This document shows positions 8,337 to 16,673 of a DNA stretch of 64,000 nucleotides, piece after piece. A program made the position numbers and the translations under genes. The notes beneath the pieces were generated by a model. It did not search any database. It saw only the letters and a list, made by a program, of their open reading frames with translations, and was not told the DNA's origin. The stretch's first letter is position 1, and the number at the start of each line of letters is the position of its first letter. The stretch comes from Bin103 sp002238925 (GTDB lineage Bacteria > Spirochaetota > Spirochaetia > SZUA-6 > Bin103), in the NCBI GenBank assembly GCA_965208065.1, contig OZ242313.1:4092001-4156000 (forward strand), written 5' to 3'.

Positions 8337-9968
8337 ATGGAACACAACACGATCACCCTTGCACGCCACGCGACGGCGCCGGAGCGGCCTGAGTCGACGG
8401 TGATAGTCCGGCCGCCGGATCAGGCCCAGGAGCCCGAGCTGAAACGCCTCGGGAACCAGATCGCCGAGCTGTCGGCGCGCATCGACGCGGCTAACTACGA
8501 GCTGCTGTGCCAACTGCGCGAGTTCGACCGCCGCTACGGCTGGGAGGGGTGGCGCTCCTGCGCCCACTGGCTGAACTGGCGCACCGGCCTCGACCTCGGC
8601 GCCGCGCGCGAGAAGCTGCGCGTGGCCGCCGCGCTGGCCGACCTCAACCACATTGCCGCGGCCATGGCGCGCGGCCAGTTGTCCTACTCGAAGGTGCGGG
8701 CCCTGACGCGGGTGGCCACGCCGGCCACCGAGGCGCGGCTGCTGGCGGTAGCCCTGGGCGCCACCGCCGCGAACGTGGAGCGGCTGGTACGGGCGTGGCG
8801 GCGGGTGGACCGCGATGCGCAACCGGATGCCGAGCAGGTGCTGCTGGCGCGCCGGGCACTGAGCATGCAGGTGGACGAGGACGGCATGGTGGTGCTGCGC
8901 GGCCGGTTGCCGGCGGAGGTAGGAGCGGTGCTGTTGCGCGCCGTGGAGGCGGCACTGGAGCAGGTGCCGGCACCGGCGGACGGCGACGACCCCACGATCG
9001 CACAACGGCGGGCCGATGCGCTCGGGCTGGTGGCGGAGAGCGCGCTGGCCGGCGGGCTCGATCCGGGCAACTCCGCCGACCGCTTCCAGGTGACCGTGCA
9101 CGTGCAGGCGGACACCCTCGCCGCCCGCGAGGCCGCGGGCGAGGCGCGGCGCGTTTCCGCGGGAGCCAGCCCGGCACCGTCCGAGCTGCCCGCCGCTGCA
9201 GCGAACGGTGCCGCGGCCCGGTCGCCACGTCGCGACGAGTTCGCGGGTTACGGCGGTGGCGCTACGGATCCGTCAACTCCGGGGCGGGCGACTGTTGCCC
9301 CAGCTCACGTTTCCGCGGAAACGTTGCAGACCAATGGAGCAACGAGCGAATGGGCGGCGCCGGACACGGACACCGACCTGGACGCCGGCCTGGCCGTGAT
9401 CGAACAGGTGGGGGGGCTCCACCTCGGCAGGGAGACGGCCCGCCGCGTGGGCTGCGATGCCGGCGTCGTGGTGCTGAGCCACGGCGCCGATGGCGAGGTT
9501 CTGGACGTCGGGCGCAGGACGCGCACCGTCCCGAGCGCCCTGCGCCGCGCCCTGCACAGCCGCGACCGCGGCCAGTGCCAGTTCCCGGGCTGCGAGTCGC
9601 GCCGCTGCGATGCTCACCACGTCGAACATTGGGCCGCCGGCGGCGCAACGAGGCTGCAGAATCTCGTTCTCGCGTGCCGATTCCATCACCGCGCGCTGCA
9701 TGAAGGGGGCTTTCGGGTGGTTCCTGGTGACGCGGATGGGAAGTTCCGGTTCCTGCGCCCGGACGGCGAGCCGCTGCCGGCGGAACCGCCGCTGCCGAGT
9801 TGGGCAGGGGCTCCGCTGGCGCCGATCGACGCGCGGCTGGCGGCGGCCGGCATCAGCATCGGCCCCCACACCGCCACCCCCGAGTGGTACGGAGAGTCGC
9901 TGGACCTGACGGCGGCGCTCGACGTGCTGTGGGAGCCGCCGGCTGCCGCCGCGCGCGCAAGTTCCTGA
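8337..9968 (+). CDS. DUF222/HNH endonuclease family protein
   Basis: A 543-residue protein. The N-terminal two-thirds (about residues 25-330) is a helical DUF222-type domain (EFDRRYGWEGWRSCAHWLNW, REKLRVAAALADL, QLSYSKVRALTRVA). The C-terminus is an HNH nuclease: CQFPGC, then CDAHHVEHWAAGGAT, LQNLVLACRFHH and ALHEGGF (about residues 410-458). This includes two zinc-binding Cys pairs, the catalytic His and the final HH. A variable Ala/Pro-rich linker joins the domains. ATG 8337 is chosen because homology begins after it; the frame stays open upstream to 8160. Proteins of this type are abundant multicopy genes (13E12-like) whose role is uncertain, possibly mobile or defence-related. It lies between a PP2C fossil and an intact PP2C gene. 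Confidence 0.85.
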   Translation: MEHNTITLARHATAPERPESTVIVRPPDQAQEPELKRLGNQIAELSARIDAANYELLCQLREFDRRYGWEGWRSCAHWLNWRTGLDLGAAREKLRVAAALADLNHIAAAMARGQLSYSKVRALTRVATPATEARLLAVALGATAANVERLVRAWRRVDRDAQPDAEQVLLARRALSMQVDEDGMVVLRGRLPAEVGAVLLRAVEAALEQVPAPADGDDPTIAQRRADALGLVAESALAGGLDPGNSADRFQVTVHVQADTLAAREAAGEARRVSAGASPAPSELPAAAANGAAARSPRRDEFAGYGGGATDPSTPGRATVAPAHVSAETLQTNGATSEWAAPDTDTDLDAGLAVIEQVGGLHLGRETARRVGCDAGVVVLSHGADGEVLDVGRRTRTVPSALRRALHSRDRGQCQFPGCESRRCDAHHVEHWAAGGATRLQNLVLACRFHHRALHEGGFRVVPGDADGKFRFLRPDGEPLPAEPPLPSWAGAPLAPIDARLAAAGISIGPHTATPEWYGESLDLTAALDVLWEPPAAAARASS

Positions 9969-10116
9969 CTGCGCCGCCTGCGCGCATTCGTCCGGGTCCG
10001 GCCAAGCCGTCACCACAACAAGGAGTGCCGCGTGCGTCCGTGTGCTGTACAGCCCGGTGCGTCCGCAATACGCTGTCGAGGCTGCGGGCAGGATCGCCCG
10101 GCGGCGCAGAGACGGC

Positions 10117-11046
10117 ATGGCTATACGAAGGCACTCCAAAGAGTTGCGCGCGTGGATCGACGGGGCGATCAGCCTGTCCGGCCACACGGACGGCGCGGTG
10201 CATGCCGCGGCCGGTGACACGCTGGCAGTAGCCATGCAGCAGGGTCCGCGCGCCGAGCAGCAGGACTGCGGCGCCGCGTTGCTGTGGATCCCCGCCTTCG
10301 GCTTCGCGCCGCGCTGTGCGGCGGTGATTGCCGACGGCATGGGCGGCATGCGGGGCGGCGGCTGGTCGAGCCGCCACACGGTGCGGGTGGTGGTCGAGCG
10401 CTGCCTGTCCGGCCGCCTCGACACGCCGCACGACATGCTCGCCAGCGCCCTCGCCGCCGCTCAGGACGAAGTGCTACAGGCGCTGCACGGGAACGGCGGC
10501 ACCACGCTGACCGCCGCGGTGTGGGACCGGAACGGCGGCATGCTTGTGCACATCGGCGACACCCGCGCCCATTTCATCGAGCCCGGACGCCCCTTTTGCT
10601 GCCTGACCACCGATCACACCGACGCCGGGCACGCCGACGCGATCGACCGCCTGACCACGGACCGTCCCGCCGAACCGTACCGGCCGACGCCGCCCGACAA
10701 CAGCCTGATCGACGTCATCGGCGTGCCGGACGGCATCCTGGCCGAGCGCCACGTCCTGCACACCCCGAGCGGCGGCCGCTGTGTCATGACCTCGGACGGC
10801 GCCCACGACCCGATACTGCCGGCGCGGACCGCCGCCTTCGAGGAAGACGGCGATGAACCGCGCTGGACTGCTCGGCGCAGCGTCGAGGAAATCTGGACAC
10901 GCCTCACCCACGAGCAGCTCACCGACAACGCCACGGTGGTGGCAATCGAGCCCGAACGGGCGCTCCGGCAAGCGGACCAGGAGCTGCGCCGCGGCGACCT
11001 CCTGCTCGTGGGCCCGACCGGGGCGCTCCGTCACGCCCTCAGATGA
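10117..11046 (+). CDS. PP2C-family serine/threonine phosphatase
   Basis: About 309 residues from ATG 10117; the frame is open further upstream to a GTG at 10042, so the start is uncertain. PP2C motifs appear in order: a divergent early motif (EQQDCG), IADGMGG (near 73) for metal binding, GGTTLTAAVW, VHIGDTRA (near 147), VMTSDGAHD (near 223) and TDNATVVAI (near 268). All the acidic metal ligands expected from these motifs are present, so it should be active as a Mn/Mg-dependent phosphoprotein phosphatase. No kinase is encoded beside it. A degraded relative lies at 7803-8069 on the other side of the HNH gene. Confidence 0.82.
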   Translation: MAIRRHSKELRAWIDGAISLSGHTDGAVHAAAGDTLAVAMQQGPRAEQQDCGAALLWIPAFGFAPRCAAVIADGMGGMRGGGWSSRHTVRVVVERCLSGRLDTPHDMLASALAAAQDEVLQALHGNGGTTLTAAVWDRNGGMLVHIGDTRAHFIEPGRPFCCLTTDHTDAGHADAIDRLTTDRPAEPYRPTPPDNSLIDVIGVPDGILAERHVLHTPSGGRCVMTSDGAHDPILPARTAAFEEDGDEPRWTARRSVEEIWTRLTHEQLTDNATVVAIEPERALRQADQELRRGDLLLVGPTGALRHALR

Positions 11047-11134
11047 CGCTCCATGATAGAACATGCGGCATGACAATCAGCGAACGGTCGCAGCCGGGGG
11101 CGCCAACGACCGTGCCGACGCGGACAGCGCGAAC

Positions 11135-11776
11135 ATGTCAGTAGGCCCTTACCCTGAGCAGGCAAACGTCGTGTACCGGTTTGGCGTTCACCTGAAGGGG
11201 ACCGACCCGCCGATCTGGCGATTGATCGACGTTCCCGCGGAGTATCGCTTCTGGGATCTGCACGTCGCCATCCAGGATGCGATGGGGTGGCTCGACTACC
11301 ACCTGCACGAATTCGTGGTCATCGCACCGGACAGCCGCAAACCAGTGACGATCGGCATTCCCGCTTCCGACTTCAGCTACGACGACGACGACGTGCTCCG
11401 GGATTCGGAGTGCGCCATAGCCGACTACTTCCGATCGCCGGGAGACAAGGCCACCTACATCTACGACTTCGGCGATGGCTGGCAACACGAACTGGCTCTG
11501 AGTAAGGTGCTCCCTCGCGAGCCGGGAGTCAGGTATCCGGTGTGCCGCGACGGCGAGCGAGCATGTCCGCCGGAGGATAGCGGCGGCGTCGGCGGCTTCC
11601 GCAAATTCCTTGAAATCCTCGCCGATCCGGACCACAAGGAGCACAAAGAGACGCAAACGTGGCTGATCGGTCACGTCGGCCAGTACCATCCCTACGATCC
11701 GGAGGACTTCGATCCCGCCGCGGTCGCGTTCGATGATCCGCAGGAGAGATGGCGACGCACCTGGGAAGATCGATGA
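11135..11776 (+). CDS. Plasmid pRiA4b ORF-3 family protein
   Basis: A protein of 213 residues from ATG 11135, or 237 from an upstream start at 11063. The core is characteristic: VYRFGVHLKGTDPPIWRLI, then FWDLHVAIQDAMGWLDYHLHEF, YIYDFGDGWQHELALSKVLP and CRDGERACPPEDSGGVGGF. It ends DPEDFDPAAVAFDDPQERW. This is the pRiA4b ORF-3/IS1096-TnpR-like family, found on plasmids, in insertion elements and in chromosomes; its biochemical function is not established. No transposase gene accompanies it here. It probably marks past mobile-element traffic next to the Gabija-like module. Confidence 0.85.
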   Translation: MSVGPYPEQANVVYRFGVHLKGTDPPIWRLIDVPAEYRFWDLHVAIQDAMGWLDYHLHEFVVIAPDSRKPVTIGIPASDFSYDDDDVLRDSECAIADYFRSPGDKATYIYDFGDGWQHELALSKVLPREPGVRYPVCRDGERACPPEDSGGVGGFRKFLEILADPDHKEHKETQTWLIGHVGQYHPYDPEDFDPAAVAFDDPQERWRRTWEDR

Positions 11777-11892
11777 TTACCTCACGGTTGCCCGCTACAT
11801 GTCGAATCGAGGGCCCGGAGCCGCCGGTCCACCTTCTCGGATTGCGACAATACCGTTGAGCACGGCGGCAGATAGTCCTCATCAGTCCGAGG

Positions 11893-13842
11893 TCATCGGT
11901 CCTCACACGGAACGGGTTCTCGTCGTGATGCATGGTGGTGGTCGCCTAACAAGCCCATTTCCGCAAGGAAGCGCGACGGCTGCTTCCGCCATCCCTTGTA
12001 GTGCAGCGCCCGCGATAGGATCAAGCGCTTCTTCGTTCGCGTGATGGCAACGAAGCAGTTGCGGCGTTCTTCTTCCAACGCAGCGCTACCGTTACGCTGC
12101 GTGATACTGTGCCAGGATGGTAGAATCTCCTCCGCCATTCCGATCAAGTAGACGGTGTCAAATTCCAGGCCCTTGGCGCCGTGAATGGTTGCGAGGGAGA
12201 CCGATCCCGGCGTCGAAACGGGCTCCTTGGAGCGTAGCTCCAGTTCCTGAAGAAATCGGTCGAGCGACGCTGGCCCTACCGCAGATCTGATTTCACCCCA
12301 CAACCTGCGCCACGCGCTGAGGTCGTCCTTCAGATCCTGGTCGGCCTCATCGTTCTCGAGGTGACCGAGGACCTGATCGGCTGCCGATACGAGCTTCAGG
12401 GCTCCGCTGGCGAGACCCTCGACCAAGTCGACTATCTCCGCAGCGGGAGATGGCAGCCCAGCTTGGCGGGCAGCATTCGTCCATACCGACAGGTACGTCT
12501 TATCCTCCACGGCAGACTGGGACAACAGCTCGTCGAAGTCCAGGGGGACAGTTGCGAAGCTCGCGAACGTCTCGGTCACCGCTGCCATGTTGCGCCGGTC
12601 AAGCGGCCGATTGATCTGTTTGAGGCAGGCGACCAGCCACCGCATCTTGGGCGAAGTAAAGTCGTCGCGGCGCATCAGAATCGTCGCCGGCACGCTCTCG
12701 GCTTGCAAGGCCTGACCCATCAACTCCAGCAGTGCCCGGGTTCTGCACAGTACCAGCGTCTGGTCGCGCGCGGCGACATCCATACAAGCGATCTCACCGG
12801 CAATTCCCCGCACCTCTTCCGCATCTGACTCGAATACGCGGCATCGAATCTGCTGGTTGTCGAGAGAACGACTCAACTGCGCCGCTTGTGCCGGCTGTTT
12901 CGACTCGTCGCGCCGAGCGTTATACACGACGAGACGATTGGCCGCCTCCACGATGTGCGGCGGGCAGCGGTAGTTGGTTGGCAGTTGCACGACATCACAT
13001 GCGAGGTTGTCCACCAGAGTCCTGATCCGACGCACGTTTGCGCCATTCCACTCGTAGATGGTCTGATCGTCGTCGGCAACCGCGAATATCTGACGAAAGT
13101 TCGCGCCTGCCATGCGCCGCAGAAGCTCGTATTGGGCGCTGTTCGTGTCCTGGAATTCGTCTATGAGCCAGTACCGGTACACTGTCTGATAATGGCGAGC
13201 CATCGCCGGATACGCGAACAGTTCGTACGCTTTGAAGATCAGCGAATTGAAGTCCAATGCGTTGGCGCGGCGAAGCTCGTCCTCGTACAGGCGGTAAGCG
13301 CGAGCCGCGCGGCAGGCCGCATCCCGCGACGCGTTGTTCCTCTCGATAGCTCTCTTCTCAGCTTGTGCCGGGCCGACCAGCCGGGCCTTCAGGTTGTCGA
13401 TCAGCGGCAACAAACGGCGGTCCGCGCGGTCGAAATGGTATGAGTCGCGACCCAGGGCATCGTCCAACACGGCTTGTCGATCGGATTTCCGAGAGTAGAT
13501 CGCGAAGTCGGGCTTGATGCCGAGATGCACGCCATGCTGGCGCAGAACCTGCGCGCAGAAGCTGTGGAATGTGTGGATCCCCGCGCGTTCTTCAAGCCCC
13601 GGAGCGAGGGTAGTCACGCGGCTCGCCATCTCGTGGGCGGCCTTGGTCGTGAATGTCAGCGCCAGAACGCGGAAACGCTCGCCTGGAGAACGATGCAGCA
13701 GGCGGGCGACCCGACAAGTGAGCACGCGGGTCTTGCCGGAACCGGGACCAGCCAGCACGAGTAGAGGGCCGTCCCACTCCACGGCCTTCCGCTGAACTTC
13801 CGATAGTTCCTGAATGGTCGTCTTGAGATGACTCGCCATCAT
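11893..13842 (-). CDS. gajB: UvrD/Rep-like superfamily 1 helicase (GajB-like)
   Basis: 649 residues. Walker A is AGPGSGKT at 31-38, followed by motif Ia LALTFTTKAAHEMASRV. Motif II is LIDEFQDTN near 228-236 and motif III is VADDDQTIYEWNGA. Motif V/VI regions are TIHGAKGLEFDTVYLIGM and CFVAITRTKKRLILSR near the C-terminus. It is therefore a 3'-5' SF1A helicase-type protein. Its ATG overlaps the stop of the upstream OLD-type nuclease by 4 bases (ATGA), giving translational coupling. That gene pair is the organisation of Gabija defence (GajA plus GajB). It is longer than the roughly 500 residues of the studied GajB and resembles full UvrD, so the symbol is tentative. Confidence 0.82.
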   Translation of the reverse strand: MMASHLKTTIQELSEVQRKAVEWDGPLLVLAGPGSGKTRVLTCRVARLLHRSPGERFRVLALTFTTKAAHEMASRVTTLAPGLEERAGIHTFHSFCAQVLRQHGVHLGIKPDFAIYSRKSDRQAVLDDALGRDSYHFDRADRRLLPLIDNLKARLVGPAQAEKRAIERNNASRDAACRAARAYRLYEDELRRANALDFNSLIFKAYELFAYPAMARHYQTVYRYWLIDEFQDTNSAQYELLRRMAGANFRQIFAVADDDQTIYEWNGANVRRIRTLVDNLACDVVQLPTNYRCPPHIVEAANRLVVYNARRDESKQPAQAAQLSRSLDNQQIRCRVFESDAEEVRGIAGEIACMDVAARDQTLVLCRTRALLELMGQALQAESVPATILMRRDDFTSPKMRWLVACLKQINRPLDRRNMAAVTETFASFATVPLDFDELLSQSAVEDKTYLSVWTNAARQAGLPSPAAEIVDLVEGLASGALKLVSAADQVLGHLENDEADQDLKDDLSAWRRLWGEIRSAVGPASLDRFLQELELRSKEPVSTPGSVSLATIHGAKGLEFDTVYLIGMAEEILPSWHSITQRNGSAALEEERRNCFVAITRTKKRLILSRALHYKGWRKQPSRFLAEMGLLGDHHHASRREPVPCEDR

Positions 13843-15755
13843 GTCAATCCTCGCAGCTGTGTGACGGCGGCTCGGAACGCCTCCGGAGCGCGCTGCGCCA
13901 AGTCGGCTTCGCGACGAATCCGTACCGCGAACGCCACTGCGTAGGTAGTCTTGTCGGCGCGCAAACGCTCTACGAGGCCTTCGTCGTTCAACTCACCTGC
14001 ATTCTGAATGCCGAGTCCTTCCAGAGTTTCACGCAACTCCACTCCAAGGCCGTCGGTGACGAGTTGCATCTCGAGATCGCCGTCTGGATGCGTGCGGCAA
14101 CGAAGCGTTGACTCGGTTGTATCGAATCCCCGGCTTTCGATGGCTTGAACGAATCCCTGCCCCGCTTCGTCACCATCGAACACTGCCAGCCAGGGAATGT
14201 CCAGCGCCCGCGCCAGCGCTGCGAAGGTCGCCGGGTTCCCGTTGTTCTGCGCATCGATCACGGAGACGCCATGCTGGTCGAGGTTATAGTCCATGCCTTG
14301 TGCCACCGCATGCACAATCAAGTAATCGGCTTGCCCTTCGACAATCAGCCAGCGCTCGGCGAAGAAGATCTCGCCGCGCATGCGGCGGGCGTACGTTTCC
14401 AACGCCTGTAACTCCCCGTCCGCAATGTAGAGAGAAGAGCTATCCCGCAACTCGCGCAGCAACGTTTCGATTTCTGCACGACGCTTGTCCTCCCCGCAGC
14501 AAGTAAGCAGAGCGCGGTAGGTGCTCTCGTCGAGGGCGCCGTGGACCGTGAGCGTCTCCGAGGCTTGGTCGTAGGACAAAAGCCCTGCCGAGTTGGCCAC
14601 TGTTGTATCGAGGCCCGGCAGCGGCGGAACCGGACTGGAGAAGCTCTCTGGAAGGGACCGCACTTCGGTTCCATCCGGGGTGAGTCGCACCAGTCGGAGG
14701 TGTCGGAACGGCACGTGCTGCACGAAATACGGCGAGTGGGTGGTGACGATTTTCTGGCCAGGCAAGGCACTGACGTGGCGCCACAGGGCGCGAACTGCTT
14801 GCGGGTGAAGGTGGGTCTCGGGTTCTTCGAGGGCAAGCACCGGCTCGCTTCCTGGTTCGTATAGCTCCCGCAGAAGATGGTCCACGAATGCCTGGAACAG
14901 GAAGATCACAGACAGGCTCTGAATCCCCTGCCCCTGACGCCGCAGCGGCAACCACGGCAGATGTGGCTCATTGCGGAGGATGATTTCGGCCCTCGAAAGG
15001 AGGTCCCAGGTCTTCAACGGCACCATCCGCAGATCGAGGCCGCCGTCCCGATCGCGGGAGGCGATCCGCGTGGCACCGGACAATGTCTGCGCGATCTGCT
15101 GCAGGCGAGGATCGGCTTGGAGAAGGCGGCGGTTAAGCTGGTCCAGGACGTCCAACGCTTCTGTTTCCAGATCGGGTGGAATCTCCAACGCTCTGAGTAG
15201 CCGTTCCCAGAACTGCGAAGAGCGCGGTGAGAACTCCTCGCCCACGTCGCGCAAGGCGCCGAGATAGAACACGGGCAGGTATCGCCAAAAACGTTCCAGG
15301 TTGACGCGGCGGGCGCTTTGTCCGGCCAGCGGTTCACGCTTGGCATCCAGGAATTCCCAGCTCGGCTCAAAAGCGCCCGTGTCTTGGCTCCATGCGCACC
15401 GACTTCGAAGGGAGATGGATCGGCGTCCGGTGATCGGGTCCAGTTGTACGATGTCTCCGAGGTCCGCCGCGATCGTTTCGGGCCACTCACCTGGTTCACC
15501 CTCCTCCGACCGGAGCTCGATACTGACGCCGCGGGATGTTTTCGGATCGGCCGCATCGTCGGCAAGGTGGATGTCGTACTCGCTGAAACCGGTGCCCCGC
15601 TGACCCCAGCGACGCGTAAGGGCGATACGCAACGCATCGAGAATCGCCGTCTTGCCGGCATTGTTCGGGCCCACGAACACTGTCGTTTGGCCGAGATCGA
15701 CCACCAAGTGTCGGATCGATCGGAAATTCCCGATCTCAATACGCGTTACGCGCAT
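13839..15755 (-). CDS. gajA: OLD-family ATP-dependent nuclease (GajA-like)
   Basis: 638 residues. The N-terminal ABC/SMC-type ATPase starts MRVTRIEIGNFRSIRHL, with Walker A GPNNAGKT at 29-36. Signature and Walker B follow (LALEEPETHLHPQAVRAL), then the His switch VTTHSPYF. The C-terminal TOPRIM domain has LIVEGQADYLIV (catalytic Glu near 473) and VFDGDEAGQ (DxD near 525). This is the OLD architecture. With the coupled helicase downstream it matches class 2 OLD/Gabija, in which GajA is a sequence-specific nicking nuclease and GajB senses DNA ends. It is the first gene of a two-gene operon. No other defence gene adjoins it. Confidence 0.85.
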   Translation of the reverse strand: MRVTRIEIGNFRSIRHLVVDLGQTTVFVGPNNAGKTAILDALRIALTRRWGQRGTGFSEYDIHLADDAADPKTSRGVSIELRSEEGEPGEWPETIAADLGDIVQLDPITGRRSISLRSRCAWSQDTGAFEPSWEFLDAKREPLAGQSARRVNLERFWRYLPVFYLGALRDVGEEFSPRSSQFWERLLRALEIPPDLETEALDVLDQLNRRLLQADPRLQQIAQTLSGATRIASRDRDGGLDLRMVPLKTWDLLSRAEIILRNEPHLPWLPLRRQGQGIQSLSVIFLFQAFVDHLLRELYEPGSEPVLALEEPETHLHPQAVRALWRHVSALPGQKIVTTHSPYFVQHVPFRHLRLVRLTPDGTEVRSLPESFSSPVPPLPGLDTTVANSAGLLSYDQASETLTVHGALDESTYRALLTCCGEDKRRAEIETLLRELRDSSSLYIADGELQALETYARRMRGEIFFAERWLIVEGQADYLIVHAVAQGMDYNLDQHGVSVIDAQNNGNPATFAALARALDIPWLAVFDGDEAGQGFVQAIESRGFDTTESTLRCRTHPDGDLEMQLVTDGLGVELRETLEGLGIQNAGELNDEGLVERLRADKTTYAVAFAVRIRREADLAQRAPEAFRAAVTQLRGLT

Positions 15756-15848
15756 GCTTCACGAATCGCCAGACTCTCTAGTGTTCTCGCCATGACAACC
15801 CCTGCGATGGTCCCGCCCCGCTTTCGACCGCGCTCGCGGGGACGTTGT

Positions 15849-15867
15849 AGCACCGCGCCACGGTGCT
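15849..15867. terminator. Hairpin between hpt and the GajA-like gene
   Basis: A perfect 7-bp stem AGCACCG/CGGTGCT with a 5-nt loop, in the 157-bp gap after hpt and before the GajA-like gene (both minus strand). No T-run follows on either strand. It may terminate hpt transcription with Rho help or shape the leader of the defence operon. Confidence 0.3.
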
Positions 15868-15912
15868 GGCGCCCTCCTCCGAAGTCGGCGGTATACCAGA
15901 GTGTGTCCTGAT

Positions 15913-16560
15913 TCACTTGATGGCGACCAGGCAGGGCAGGTGGCGCAGGTGGTAGGTGCTGGTGGAATCGAGGCCGTAGCCGCCGATCCAGGGGCTCTCG
16001 CCGTCGACCAGCGGGATCTCGAAGCCGACGAAGTCGGGGCTGGCCGCCTTGCGCTGCGCCAGCACCTCCTGGTCGGGGTCGTTCGGCAGTTTGTTGAACA
16101 TGACGCAGGTCTTTATGTCCTTGGCTCCCCACTCGCGCAGCTTGCCCTTCAGCGTGGCCATGGTGGTTCCGCGGTCGAGCACGTCGTCGAGCAGCAGGAC
16201 GCTCTTGCCGTGCACGCCGACCGGTTCCAACTGAATCCGAATCTCCTGTTGCGTCTTGCTCTCGTAGGAGGAGGCCTTGGTCAGGTCGTACTTGATGTTC
16301 AGTGAGCTCCTCCTGGCCAGGGCCCTGCCGATATCCGTGGCCAGGAAGACAGCGCCGGTCAGGATCGGCAGCAGGATGAGCTCTTCCTCCTCCGCGTAGA
16401 TCCGGGCGATCTCTTCGGCAAGCTCGCCAACCCGGCGCTGTATCTCTTCTTCCGACAGCAGCACGTATGCTATCAGCTCCCGTACCTCGGGAGGCGGAAC
16501 GATGCCGTAGTCTTCCAGCGTCACGCCATCCTTGGGCTTGGCGACCGGGATATTGCTCAT
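15913..16560 (-). CDS. hpt: Hypoxanthine/purine phosphoribosyltransferase
   Basis: 215 residues. The PRPP-binding loop is VLLLDDVLDRGTTMATL at 121-137, with the paired acidic residues followed by Asp-Arg-Gly-Thr-Thr typical of type I PRTases. Earlier, LILLPILTGAVFLATDIGRAL and YDLTKASSYESKTQQ match the HPRT core and flexible loop. The C-terminal VGFEIPLVDGESPWIGGYGLD matches the purine-binding FVVGYGLD-type motif. It salvages hypoxanthine or guanine with PRPP in the cytoplasm. The leader before the PRTase core is longer than in E. coli Hpt. It is not obviously in an operon with its neighbours. Confidence 0.9.
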   Translation of the reverse strand: MSNIPVAKPKDGVTLEDYGIVPPPEVRELIAYVLLSEEEIQRRVGELAEEIARIYAEEEELILLPILTGAVFLATDIGRALARRSSLNIKYDLTKASSYESKTQQEIRIQLEPVGVHGKSVLLLDDVLDRGTTMATLKGKLREWGAKDIKTCVMFNKLPNDPDQEVLAQRKAASPDFVGFEIPLVDGESPWIGGYGLDSTSTYHLRHLPCLVAIK

Positions 16561-16673
16561 GCCGCATCGTCACGCAACTTCACGATCAGCGCAACCGTCT
16601 GCAGCGTCTGCACCGTCTGCCGATCCCACGCATCGCTGGCGGCGGATGCCTCATGCGGCTCTCCGCGCGGTAG

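Noticed and set aside
11063..11776. Insertion sequence suggested by the pRiA4b ORF-3-like gene
   Set aside because: No transposase, terminal inverted repeats or target duplication are visible around it.
13839..15755. PARIS or class 1 OLD/retron-type system instead of Gabija
   Set aside because: The ATPase and TOPRIM are in one chain and the partner is an SF1 helicase coupled by ATGA. No separate AriB-like protein or reverse transcriptase is present.
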